Below are positions 16,039 through 24,416 of a stretch of DNA of 64,000 bases, piece by piece. The notes beneath the pieces were generated by a model. It was given only the letters and a program-made list of their open reading frames with translations. It ran no database searches and had not been told where the DNA came from. This DNA comes from Bog-159 sp963785255 (lineage in GTDB: Bacteria; Acidobacteriota; Terriglobia; Bryobacterales; Bryobacteraceae): positions 1,017,490 through 1,081,489 of the forward strand of contig CAWAUR010000013.1 in the NCBI GenBank assembly GCA_963785255.1, given 5' to 3'. Each line of letters starts with the position of its first letter. The first letter of the stretch is position 1. Made by a program: the position numbers and the translations under genes.

Positions 16039-17355
16039 CTATTTGGGGGTATCGCCTTGAAGGACGGCTGCGATCCGGGCGGGGTCATTAGGCACCACCA
16101 CCGGTTGATTCCCAAAACTCGAGCGAATGGAGGCCCCTGAGGGCGCTTCCAGTTTTCCAGTGTGATAACGGTAAATATAATCGGGATCCTTCAGTAGGTT
16201 GCCGGTGAGCACGGCCACGACATCCGCGGAGGACGAGATGACGCCGGATGCGGTCAGCTTGCGAATTCCCGCCAGGGTAGCAGCCGACGCCGGCTCGCAC
16301 CCGATTCCGCAGCGTCCGATGATGGCCTTGGCATCCGCGATTTCCTGTTCGCTGACTTGCTCCACCACGCCCCCGGAGCAGGACACTTCGCGCAACGCCT
16401 TAGGCCACGACACCGGATCGCCAATTTTGATGGCGGTGGCCAGCGTCTGCGGATGGTCCACCGCGTGAAAGCCGCGCTCGGGCGCCTGCATCAACTCATA
16501 GAAAGGCGCGGCGCCGGCGGCCTGAATCACGGCGAGCTTCGGCATGCGCGAGATGAAACCCAGCGCGTGCAATTCGCGCAGCGCCTTGCCGAATGCCGAT
16601 GTATTGCCTAGATTGCCGCCGGGTAGCACGATCCAATCGGGAGGGTTCCAATCGCGCTGATCGAGCATCTCGACGACGATGGTTTTCTGGCCCTCGATGC
16701 GGAACGGATTGATGGAGTTCAGCAGGTAGATTCCGAGACGCTCCGCCAGCGTGCGGACGAGCGCCAGAATCTGATCGAAATTCGCTTCCACTTGCAACGT
16801 TTTGGCGCCGTATTCGAGCGCCTGCGCCAGCTTGCCGTACGAGATATTGCCGTGCGGGATGAAGACGATGGGGTCGAGTCCGGCGGCGCTGGCATAGGCG
16901 GCCATGGATGCCGATGTGTTGCCAGTGGAAACGCACGCCACGCGCCGCATGCCCAAGCGGAGAGCTTGCGCCACGCCGCATGTCATACCGTTGTCTTTGA
17001 ACGAACCGGTGGGATTGAAACCCTGGTGCTTGAACATGAGCGCGTCGAGCCCGCCGTAGCCGGCCGCCCGCGGCGCGTTGAGCAGCGGCGTGTTTCCTTC
17101 GCGCAGGGAGACCATGCGATCGTACGATTCCAGAAACGGGATGGTCTCGCGATAGCGCCAGACGCCGCTTTGATCGAGCGGGAGGTTGGAAGTGCGGCGT
17201 TCGCGCCAGATGCGTTTCAGATCGGCGGGTCGAGCGTCGGGCGGCGGATACCACACTTCCAGCAATCCACCGCAATGCGGGCAATTGTAGATGACGCCGG
17301 TGATGGGGAAGCGCGCGCGGCAGCGCTCTTCGAAACAGATAAGTTCCGCGGGCAT
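16039..17355 (-). CDS. thrC: Threonine synthase
   Basis: 438 residues, the PLP enzyme converting O-phosphohomoserine to threonine. An N-terminal zinc ribbon (Cys7, Cys12, Cys25, Cys28) precedes the fold-II PLP domain: NPTGSFKDNGM with Lys120 as the PLP Schiff-base lysine, VSTGNTSASMAAYASAAG, PGGNLGNTSAFGKAL. The C-terminus carries GCEPASAATLAG. A TATAAT lies 9 nt upstream of the ATG on the minus strand. Monocistronic; divergent from the dehydrogenase gene. Confidence 0.93.
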   Translation of the reverse strand: MPAELICFEERCRARFPITGVIYNCPHCGGLLEVWYPPPDARPADLKRIWRERRTSNLPLDQSGVWRYRETIPFLESYDRMVSLREGNTPLLNAPRAAGYGGLDALMFKHQGFNPTGSFKDNGMTCGVAQALRLGMRRVACVSTGNTSASMAAYASAAGLDPIVFIPHGNISYGKLAQALEYGAKTLQVEANFDQILALVRTLAERLGIYLLNSINPFRIEGQKTIVVEMLDQRDWNPPDWIVLPGGNLGNTSAFGKALRELHALGFISRMPKLAVIQAAGAAPFYELMQAPERGFHAVDHPQTLATAIKIGDPVSWPKALREVSCSGGVVEQVSEQEIADAKAIIGRCGIGCEPASAATLAGIRKLTASGVISSSADVVAVLTGNLLKDPDYIYRYHTGKLEAPSGASIRSSFGNQPVVVPNDPARIAAVLQGDTPK

Positions 17356-17443
17356 GAAACTTTAATTATAGCGGCGGAGCGCAGGCCACCCGCGTGCGGA
17401 TGTACCAACGGTGCTTAACAGTTTTGGAGATTCCGGGCCAAGG

Positions 17444-17528
17444 AAACCGCTTCCTGACGGTCGCGGCTCAGTAAGGCCCGCGAAATCATTACGTCCCTTA
17501 CCGAGCCGCGACCGTCAGGGAGCGGTTT
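17444..17528. repeat. Interspersed palindromic repeat, family 1 (copy 3)
   Basis: Arms AAACCGCTTCCTGACGGTCG / CGACCGTCAGGGAGCGGTTT. Read on the plus strand in one frame it encodes PLPDGRGSVRP...PLPSRDRQGA. A further flanking dyad (TTAACAG at ~17416 and CTGTTAA at ~17538) surrounds it. Confidence 0.85.
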
Positions 17529-17550
17529 CCCCGGAAGCTGTTAAACACCC

Positions 17551-17556
17551 TATACT
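17551..17556 (+). promoter_or_regulatory. Putative -10 box of the MDR dehydrogenase gene (leaderless)
   Basis: TATACT lies 7 nt before ATG 17564; no Shine-Dalgarno lies between. Confidence 0.4.
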
Positions 17557-17563
17557 AACCAAC

Positions 17564-18514
17564 ATGCTGGCTGTGCACCTCGAAAACGGACGCGTGGAAC
17601 TCCGCGATGAACCGCGTCCGCAGCGGCCCGCGGGATTCGCGCTGATCCGGCTTTTGCGCGGCGGGATCTGCAATACCGATGTGGAACTGCAGCGCGGATA
17701 TTACGACTTCACCGGTACACCAGGCCATGAATTTGTGGGTGAAGTGGTGGAGGCGGATTCGAAAGAGTGGATTGGGCAGCGCGTGGTGGGCGAGATCAAC
17801 CTGGCTTGTGGCACGTGCGATTGGTGCCGGCGCGGTCTCGGCCGCCATTGCCCCGGGCGCATCGTGCTCGGCATCGTCAAACATCCCGGCGCATTCCGCG
17901 AGTTCCTCACTCTGCCGGAACGCAACCTGCACGCGCTGCCGGACTCGCTGCCCACCGAGCGCGCGGTGTTCGTGGAACCCTTGGCGGCGGCTTGCGAAAT
18001 CCTGGATCAGGTGGCGCTGCCTTGCCGTTCAGAGATCGCCGTGCTGGGCGATGGCAAGCTGGGGTTGCTCATCGCGCTGGTGCTGAATGCGTACGGCCAT
18101 CGAGTTCACCAGTTTGGACGGCACGACGAAAAGCTACAAATCGCGCGCCACGCAGGCGTGGATGTTGAAATCGCCAAAGGGGCTCTGCCCGAAATGGCCT
18201 ACGACTGGGTGGTGGATGCCACCGGCTCGCCCGAGGGCCTCCGGCAGGCTGTGAACATGACGCGCCCACGCGGGACGGTGATTCTGAAATCCACGGTGCA
18301 TGGGCTGGTGGGCGTGGATACTGCGCCGGTGATCGTCAACGAGGTCACCCTGGTAGGTTCGCGCTGTGGACGCTTCGAGCCGGCGCTCGATCTGCTCAAC
18401 CGCAATCTGATTCCGGTGGAAGAGATGATCTCGGACCGGCTGCCGCTGGCCGAAGCTCCGCGCGCGTTCGAGCTCGCCGCGCAAAAAGGCGCGTTGAAAG
18501 TGCTGCTCGGATGA
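17564..18514 (+). CDS. Zinc-dependent MDR alcohol dehydrogenase
   Basis: 316 residues from ATG 17564. A longer frame from 17411 would translate the palindromic repeat, so I reject it. The structural-zinc cysteines are clustered in CGTCDWCRRGLGRHC, the catalytic zinc region is GGICNTDVELQRGYYDF...GHEFVGEV, and the nucleotide fold is IAVLGDGKLGLLIALVL. The protein is short for an MDR enzyme (usually ~340-360). Substrate unknown. The stop overlaps the next gene by 4 nt. Confidence 0.85.
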   Translation: MLAVHLENGRVELRDEPRPQRPAGFALIRLLRGGICNTDVELQRGYYDFTGTPGHEFVGEVVEADSKEWIGQRVVGEINLACGTCDWCRRGLGRHCPGRIVLGIVKHPGAFREFLTLPERNLHALPDSLPTERAVFVEPLAAACEILDQVALPCRSEIAVLGDGKLGLLIALVLNAYGHRVHQFGRHDEKLQIARHAGVDVEIAKGALPEMAYDWVVDATGSPEGLRQAVNMTRPRGTVILKSTVHGLVGVDTAPVIVNEVTLVGSRCGRFEPALDLLNRNLIPVEEMISDRLPLAEAPRAFELAAQKGALKVLLG

Positions 18515-19281
18515 CGCGCCGCCTCTGGTTTTTCGCGACCGCCGCACTGCTCGGCGCGCAACCGGATGGGGAAGCGCGCTGGAAAGCCTTTCTGGCTTGG
18601 CTGAGCGCGCGGCCGCCCGATAGCAAACCAGCCAATCTGATCCGTCCTTACCGCGACGAACTCATTCGCCAGGGCATGCCGCCGGCCGAGGCGGAGCGCG
18701 AAGCCGATCGTCTGGGCCATATGGCGTTCACACGTCCCGATGGCGCGAAGGTGCTTTGGAACAAGGTGTACGGCGGGCGCGATCCCATCTTCGTCGAGAC
18801 GCCCAACGCGCTGCTGGGTTGGGCGATTGAGGGCCGCAAGCCCGGCAGGGCGCTCGATTTCGGAATGGGCCAAGGCCGCAATGCGGTGTATCTCGCCATG
18901 CAAGGGTGGGACGTCACGGGCTTCGATCCATCGGACGAAGCCGTGCGGCAGGCGCAGGCCAATGCCGCGAAAATGCGCGTGAAGATTCGCGCGATAGTTT
19001 CGAGCGACGATCAATTTGATTTCGGCGCGCCGCGGTGGGACCTGATTGCCATGACCTACGTTCGCTCGCCAACCGCCGGCGACGCCGCACGCATTCGCCG
19101 CGCCTTGGCTCCTGGCGGAATTTTTGTCTATGAGAACGGCAGCGACAGGCGGAACGAGCTTCTGAAATTGTTCTTGGATTTTCGCATTGTGCGATTCGAG
19201 GATGTGGACGCCTTTCCGGATTGGAATCCCGGCGCGAAAATCCGGCTGGAGCGTTTGGTGGCGGAGAAGCTGCCGGAGTAA
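18511..19281 (+). CDS. SAM-dependent methyltransferase with exported-type N-terminus
   Basis: 256 residues. A class I methyltransferase core is clear: ALDFGMGQGRNAVYLAMQGWDVTGFDPSDEAV (motif I and acidic loop), then LIAMTYVRSP and LAPGGIFVYE. It begins with MTRRLWFFATAALLGAQPDG, which looks like a signal peptide, odd because SAM is cytoplasmic. Either the start is a membrane anchor or the true start is downstream. Coupled to the dehydrogenase by an ATGA overlap and followed by the amidohydrolase. Confidence 0.8.
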   Translation: MTRRLWFFATAALLGAQPDGEARWKAFLAWLSARPPDSKPANLIRPYRDELIRQGMPPAEAEREADRLGHMAFTRPDGAKVLWNKVYGGRDPIFVETPNALLGWAIEGRKPGRALDFGMGQGRNAVYLAMQGWDVTGFDPSDEAVRQAQANAAKMRVKIRAIVSSDDQFDFGAPRWDLIAMTYVRSPTAGDAARIRRALAPGGIFVYENGSDRRNELLKLFLDFRIVRFEDVDAFPDWNPGAKIRLERLVAEKLPE

Positions 19282-19291
19282 CATCTACATC

Positions 19292-20569
19292 ATGGACATC
19301 ATGAGCACATTTCGATTCTGTGCCGCGCTGCTGCTTTCGGCCTGCGTGGTGCTGGGACAGACGCAGACGTCTATCGTGCTGCACGCCGCGCGTTTGCTGG
19401 ATATTGAGTCTGGCAAGATGCTGCAGCCGGGTGAGGTGCTGGTTACCGGCGAACGCATCGTGGAGGTGGGGGCGAAGGTCAGCCATCCGGCGGACGCGCA
19501 AATCGTCGATCTGGGCGACCGCACGTTGCTGCCGGGCTTGATCGATGCGCACGTCCATTTATTTCTGCATCCCGGCGCGGAGGATCTGCAGACGGTGCAA
19601 GAGTCCGTGCCACAGCGGACCATCCTGGCGGTGCTGGCCGCCAAAGCCGATCTGATGGCCGGGTTCACGGCCGAGCGCGATATGGGCACGGAAGGCGCGG
19701 GATCGGCCGACACCGCGGTGCGCAATGCGATCGACCGGGGGCTGGTGCCCGGTCCGCGCCTGCGCATCAGCGGCAATGCGGTGGATATTCTGGGCGGACA
19801 TGAAGACGCCATCGGCTACAATCCGGCGCAGCATGTGCTCCCCAACGCCACGTGGGCCAACAACGGCGCGGAGTTAATCACGGTGATGCGCGGCCAGTTC
19901 AAAGATGGTGCGGACTTCACGAAGATCTATGAAACGGGCCGCGATACGCTGGTTGGCGGCAAGTTCTCCACACCATACCAATACACCGAAGCGGAGCTGC
20001 GCGCAGCCGTGGAAGAAGCTGCGCGCGTGGGCAAGCGCGTGGCCGTGCATGCTACCGGCGAGCCGGGGACATTATATGCCGCGCGCGCGGGCGTGGCTTC
20101 CGTCGATCATGCTTTCGAGCTCAGCGACGAAACCATGCGACTGATGCGCGACAAAGAGATCTTCGCCGTGCCCACATTTGCGATTATCGAGTATTTTGCC
20201 GACCACGCGCCCTCCGAGCGTCAGGCTGAAAGCGAGCACCACATGCTCGAATTCCACGCGCGTGAATTCCGCACGCAGCTTGCGGCCGGCGTGCCCATGG
20301 CCATGGGTTCCGACGTCGGCCCATTCCCGCACGGCACGCAGGCGCGCGAATTCGTGCTGATGGTGAAGTACGGCATGACGCCGCTGGCGGCCTTGCAGGC
20401 GGGCACGCTGAATGGCGCGAAGCTGCTGGGTTGGCAGGATCGTATCGGTGAGTTGAAACCTGGATACCTTGCCGATATTGTCGCGGTGCCGGGCGATCCG
20501 CTGCAGGATATCGGGGTGCTGCAGAACGTGGCGTTTGTGATGAAGGGCGGCGTGGTGTATAAGCGGTAA
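19292..20569 (+). CDS. Secreted amidohydrolase (imidazolonepropionase-like)
   Basis: Started at ATG 19292 (alternative 19301), 425 residues; a signal peptide follows (MSTFRFCAALLLSACVVLGQ). Metal-dependent amidohydrolase motifs: LLPGLIDAHVHLF (HxH), VAVHATGEPG, SVDHAFEL and MGSDVGPFPHG (catalytic Asp). The tail GELKPGYLADIVAVPGDPLQDI is typical of the secreted prolidase/imidazolonepropionase-like subgroup abundant in acidobacteria. Likely a periplasmic peptidase or amidase. It lies 10 nt after the methyltransferase gene, so operon membership is likely. Confidence 0.85.
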   Translation: MDIMSTFRFCAALLLSACVVLGQTQTSIVLHAARLLDIESGKMLQPGEVLVTGERIVEVGAKVSHPADAQIVDLGDRTLLPGLIDAHVHLFLHPGAEDLQTVQESVPQRTILAVLAAKADLMAGFTAERDMGTEGAGSADTAVRNAIDRGLVPGPRLRISGNAVDILGGHEDAIGYNPAQHVLPNATWANNGAELITVMRGQFKDGADFTKIYETGRDTLVGGKFSTPYQYTEAELRAAVEEAARVGKRVAVHATGEPGTLYAARAGVASVDHAFELSDETMRLMRDKEIFAVPTFAIIEYFADHAPSERQAESEHHMLEFHAREFRTQLAAGVPMAMGSDVGPFPHGTQAREFVLMVKYGMTPLAALQAGTLNGAKLLGWQDRIGELKPGYLADIVAVPGDPLQDIGVLQNVAFVMKGGVVYKR

Positions 20570-20674
20570 ATTTGTAGGATTATGCCACCCGGCTGCCACC
20601 GGACCTTCTGTTCCAAGATGGGCTCGTCTCACTGCCGCCTTGGAGCCAACGAGAAACGGCGCTGCCCGCTCATC

Positions 20675-20701
20675 TACCCTCGAAGACCTGCTAGGCTGAC
20701 C
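20675..20701 (+). repeat. 27-bp direct repeat of the DUF4351-gene 3' end
   Basis: Identical to 21592-21618, which encodes TLEDLLG and the stop of the nuclease-like gene. It lies just upstream of that gene within the otherwise empty interval 20570-20779 and looks like the scar of a lost tandem copy. Confidence 0.7.
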
Positions 20702-20779
20702 GCTGTTTCCCGGTTTGCGTGAGAACAATACCTCGACGATTCCACTCCCTTCCTTAAATCGAGCGTTGACGCTCCTTCC

Positions 20780-21616
20780 ATGCAGGATTACGACGTCACT
20801 CTAAAGCTACTCTTGCAATGTTCCGGCGGAATAATCATGCGGGAACTGACCGGCATGAGGGTCGCTAAATGGCTGGATGTGGAACTGCCCAAAGTGCAGA
20901 ATCTGCGCTTGGACCTGTTGGGCGAGACCACCGACGGCGGCCTGATCCAGGTGGAACTGCAAAGCACCAACGATCCGGCGATGCCCCTGCGCATGGCGGA
21001 GTACGGCTTAGGCGTGTACCGGCTGATGGGGCGGTTCCCGCGGCAAATGGTGGTCTACGTCGGGGAGGCGGAGATGCGCATGGAGCGGGAACTACGCGCG
21101 CCCGGCTTGCTGTTCCAATACACACTGATTGACATTCGGAAGCTGGATGGGGAACGTCTGCTGGAAAGCGAGGACGTCGGCGATAATGTAATTGCGATCC
21201 TGGCGGGACTGCGAGACCATAGAGAAGCGATCCGCAGGATCGTGAAGCGGATTGTGGGTCTGAGCCCGCTGGCGCGGCAGAACGCGCTGCAACAGTTGTT
21301 GGTTCTGGCCGGATTGCGGCGGCTGGCGCCCGTGGTGGTGGAAGAGACGAGGAATATGCCGATTCACATCAATATTCTAGAAAATGAGATTTTGGGCCCT
21401 CCCTTTCAAAAGGGGTTGGACCAGGGTTTGCAACAAGGGTTGCAACAGGGGTTGCAGCAGGGCGAGTTGACGGTCCTGCGGCGGCTTCTGGAGAAGCGCT
21501 TCGGGCCCCTGCCCCCCTGGGTCATCGAGAAACTGGCCGCGCTGCCTACTTCCGGCCTGGAAGAACTGAGCGAGCGTGTGCTGGATGCAGTTACCCTCGA
21601 AGACCTGCTAGGCTGA
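20780..21616 (+). CDS. Rpn/PD-(D/E)xK-type protein with DUF4351 C-terminus
   Basis: 278 residues. The N-terminal part has the Rpn-like / transposase_31-type nuclease pattern: LRLDLLGETTDGGLIQVELQS (D...E-x-Q in place of E-x-K) and MAEYGLGVYRLM. A glutamine-rich repeat QGLQQGLQQGLQQGE follows at ~res 214-228, then a DUF4351 C-terminus ending LEDLLG. Such genes are common, multi-copy and selfish-like, with suggested roles in recombination-promoted mobility. The Gln repeat comes from a short in-frame tandem repeat. Confidence 0.8.
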   Translation: MQDYDVTLKLLLQCSGGIIMRELTGMRVAKWLDVELPKVQNLRLDLLGETTDGGLIQVELQSTNDPAMPLRMAEYGLGVYRLMGRFPRQMVVYVGEAEMRMERELRAPGLLFQYTLIDIRKLDGERLLESEDVGDNVIAILAGLRDHREAIRRIVKRIVGLSPLARQNALQQLLVLAGLRRLAPVVVEETRNMPIHINILENEILGPPFQKGLDQGLQQGLQQGLQQGELTVLRRLLEKRFGPLPPWVIEKLAALPTSGLEELSERVLDAVTLEDLLG

Positions 21617-21707
21617 CCATCACCGAAAGCAAACGCACCACCTACCACCCACAACCTGCCTTTATCGTCCCGCATGCTATCATGTCATCAGCCGCCATCT
21701 GCTTGAA

Positions 21708-22913
21708 ATGAAAAGCCTCGCCCTGCTGGGATCCACCGGCTCCATCGGCGCCAACACTCTGGACGTGGTCCGGAACAACCCGGGTCTCTACCGCGTGCAG
21801 GCGCTTGCGGCGGGCCATAACGTAGAGGCTATCTTAAAGCAAATCCTGGAGTTTCGCCCCGTCATCGCCGTGCTCGCCACCGCCCCAGGTGTCGATCGGT
21901 TGGCCGCCGCCCTATCCGATTCCGGTCTGCCGCGTCCAAACTGGCCAGAGCTTGCTTTCGGCCCGGCTGCACTGGTCGCCATAGCCATTGATCCCTCTGT
22001 CGATATGGTCATTTCAGCGATTGTCGGCGTCGCAGGTCTGGAAGCGACCTACGAAGCGGTGTGCTTAGGCAAACGGGTGGGATTGGCAAACAAAGAAGTT
22101 CTGGTGTCCGGCGGAAAGCTGGTGATGGACGCTGTATCGCGCAGCGGAGCCGATCTTCTACCCATCGATAGCGAACACAATGGCGTCCATCAATGTCTGC
22201 GCGCCGGCAACCGCAGCCAAGTCTCGAAATTGATCCTGACGGCATCCGGCGGCCCGTTTCGCACCACGCCCAAACATGCGCTCGAGTCCGTGACTCCCGC
22301 CCAAGCCCTGAATCATCCAACATGGAGGATGGGTAAGCGCATCACTATAGACTCGGCCACGCTGATGAACAAGGGCTTCGAAGTCATCGAAGCGTGTTGG
22401 CTGTTCGGCTTCGCGCCGTCCCAAGTGGATGTGGTCATTCATCCGCAATCCACCGTGCACGCCATGATCGAGTATTCCGATGGAAGCGTGCTTGCTCAGG
22501 TCTCCACCACCGATATGCGCATGCCTATACAATATGCGCTCACCTGGCCCGAGCGGCAGCAGGCGCCGGTACCCAAAATCGACTGGTCGCAGCCTCGCCA
22601 ATGGGATTTTGCGCCGCCCGATTTCGATCGCTTTCCGCTTCTCAAGCTGGCTTACCAATGCCAGGAAACCGGCGGTTCGGCAACCTGTACGTTAAACGCG
22701 GCGGATGAAATCGCCGTCGAATCTTTTTTGAAGGATGAGATCTCGTTCCCGGCTATCGCCGCCGTCGTCGACGAAACGCTAAGTCGCGTGCCCATCCGGC
22801 AGCCGCGCTCGGTGGCCGATATTCTCGAAATTGACAAGGAATCGCGTAACGTCGCACGTTCGGTAGCTCGCCGGCAGACAGCCGTCGCACAGCCGGTTCC
22901 GGCAAGGGTTTAA
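21708..22913 (+). CDS. dxr: 1-deoxy-D-xylulose 5-phosphate reductoisomerase
   Basis: 401 residues. Catalyses the committed step of the MEP isoprenoid pathway. NADPH fold LLGSTGSIGANTLDVV, then NKEVLVSGGKLV, the metal and substrate region LLPIDSEHNGVHQCL, and RITIDSATLMNKGFEVIEACWLF are all intact. It sits 5 nt before rseP, a neighbour pairing common in many bacteria. Confidence 0.96.
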   Translation: MKSLALLGSTGSIGANTLDVVRNNPGLYRVQALAAGHNVEAILKQILEFRPVIAVLATAPGVDRLAAALSDSGLPRPNWPELAFGPAALVAIAIDPSVDMVISAIVGVAGLEATYEAVCLGKRVGLANKEVLVSGGKLVMDAVSRSGADLLPIDSEHNGVHQCLRAGNRSQVSKLILTASGGPFRTTPKHALESVTPAQALNHPTWRMGKRITIDSATLMNKGFEVIEACWLFGFAPSQVDVVIHPQSTVHAMIEYSDGSVLAQVSTTDMRMPIQYALTWPERQQAPVPKIDWSQPRQWDFAPPDFDRFPLLKLAYQCQETGGSATCTLNAADEIAVESFLKDEISFPAIAAVVDETLSRVPIRQPRSVADILEIDKESRNVARSVARRQTAVAQPVPARV

Positions 22914-22918
22914 ATTCT

Positions 22919-24247
22919 ATGGCATTTTTCCAAAGCGCTTTCTGGTTCCTGATCCTGATCGGTGTGATGATCCTCATCCACGAGTTGGGCCACTTCTGGG
23001 CGGCGCGCTTCTTTGATGTCCGCGTAGAGACCTTCAGTTTTGGCTTTGGACCACGTCTGTTCGGCTTCCGCCGCGGCGAGACCGATTACCGCGTTTCGTT
23101 GATTTTTTTCCTGGGCGGTTTCGTCAAGATGGCCGGCGAGCTTCCCGGCGATGAAACCGCTAACGATCCGCGCGGCTTCCTGGCCAAGCCTCGCTGGCAG
23201 CGTTTGATCATTGTGTTAGGCGGGCCTTTGATGAACGTAGTGCTGGCCGTCGCGCTGTTGACCGGCCTGTACATGGTTAAGTATGAAAAGGTAGTCGACG
23301 CCGACAACGGAGCGGTCGTGGGTAGCGTGGCGCTTAACACGCCCGCAGCCAAGGCCGGCATCCAGGAGGGTGATCGCATCGTCAAGCTGGGCAGTCAACG
23401 CAATCCCACCTGGGACGATATCATCATGAAGGAAATCGAGAGCGCCGGCCGTCCCATGCCTCTCACCATCGAGCGCAATGGTAAGCGGTTCGATACCACC
23501 GTGACTCCCACGCTCGATGAGCGCTCCGGCGCCGGCACCGCCGGATGGTCCGAAAAAGGCGAGGTTCAGTTGGGTCCAGTTACCGCCGGAATGCCGGCCC
23601 AGAAGGTCGGACTGCAGCAGGGCGATCTCATCGTCGACGCTGCCGGACATTCTATCCACGCAACGGTTCGTTTCCATGAAGTGATTCGCGGCAGCGGCGG
23701 CAAGCCGGTGACGATCGATTTTACGCGCAACGGCAAGCCCATGCAGGTCACCGTGCAGCCGGTATGGAGCACGGCCGATGGACAACCGCGGTGGGTGATC
23801 GGCGCCTACGTGGAGCCCAAGCTGAATATCGTCACGTCGCGCCTCTCGCTGCCCGACGCCATACGCGTGTCCGTCGATGAAAACGCCCGTTCCGCGGGCT
23901 TGATTTTCCACGTGCTGGAGGGCGTGATCGAGCGCCGCATCTCGGCGAAACTGCTCTCGGGACCGGTGGGGATCGCGCAGATGTCCGGCCAGGCGGCCAA
24001 ACAGGGGCCCTCGGCTTTCATCGCTTTCATGTCGATGGTAAGCCTGAACCTGGCGGTGATTAACCTATTGCCGCTTCCCATTCTCGATGGTGGAGGCATC
24101 GTCATGCTCATCATCGAAATGGTGATGCGCCGCGATATGAGCATGAACGTGAAGGAAGCCGTGTTTAAGGTCGGCTTCGTCTTCATCATGATGCTGGTGG
24201 CGTTCGTTCTTTATAACGACATCACCAAGATTCTGCCAGCCGGGTAA
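22919..24247 (+). CDS. rseP: RseP-type site-2 protease
   Basis: 442 residues. Intramembrane zinc protease: the first transmembrane segment carries HELGH (His21, Glu22, His25); two PDZ domains follow (around PAAKAGIQEGDRIVKLG and AQKVGLQQGDLIVDAAG); the distal motif NLLPLPILDGGGIV supplies the third zinc ligand Asp. It would cleave membrane anchors such as anti-sigma factors. Second gene of the dxr-rseP pair. Confidence 0.95.
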   Translation: MAFFQSAFWFLILIGVMILIHELGHFWAARFFDVRVETFSFGFGPRLFGFRRGETDYRVSLIFFLGGFVKMAGELPGDETANDPRGFLAKPRWQRLIIVLGGPLMNVVLAVALLTGLYMVKYEKVVDADNGAVVGSVALNTPAAKAGIQEGDRIVKLGSQRNPTWDDIIMKEIESAGRPMPLTIERNGKRFDTTVTPTLDERSGAGTAGWSEKGEVQLGPVTAGMPAQKVGLQQGDLIVDAAGHSIHATVRFHEVIRGSGGKPVTIDFTRNGKPMQVTVQPVWSTADGQPRWVIGAYVEPKLNIVTSRLSLPDAIRVSVDENARSAGLIFHVLEGVIERRISAKLLSGPVGIAQMSGQAAKQGPSAFIAFMSMVSLNLAVINLLPLPILDGGGIVMLIIEMVMRRDMSMNVKEAVFKVGFVFIMMLVAFVLYNDITKILPAG

Positions 24248-24248
24248 G

Positions 24249-24416
24249 GTAGGACAGGCCTCCCGGCCTGTCCCTCGACTTTTGTGGGGCAGGCTCGTAG
24301 CCTGCGCGGGCCTCGTAGGCCCGCTGTTCGGCGAGCGCAAACTCGCCCATGGCGAGCGCAAACTCGCCCATGGCGAGCGCAAACTCGCCCTGGACAGGCC
24401 AGGAGGCCTGTCCTAC
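24249..24416. repeat. Repeat cluster: palindromic families 2 and 3 around a 21-bp tandem repeat
   Basis: GTAGGACAGGCCTCCCGGCC at the left and its partner at the right (24391-24416) enclose a family-2 unit and three 21-bp tandem units starting at 24330, 24351 and 24372. Each 21-bp unit is itself a small dyad (GGCGAG...CTCGCC). It sits between the convergent rseP and M28 peptidase genes. Confidence 0.85.

Noticed and set aside
17411..17563. N-terminal extension of the dehydrogenase
   Set aside because: It translates the family-1 palindromic repeat; ATG 17564 aligns with the MDR start and has its own -10 box.
24330..24390. Possible CRISPR array
   Set aside because: The units are directly adjacent with no spacers.
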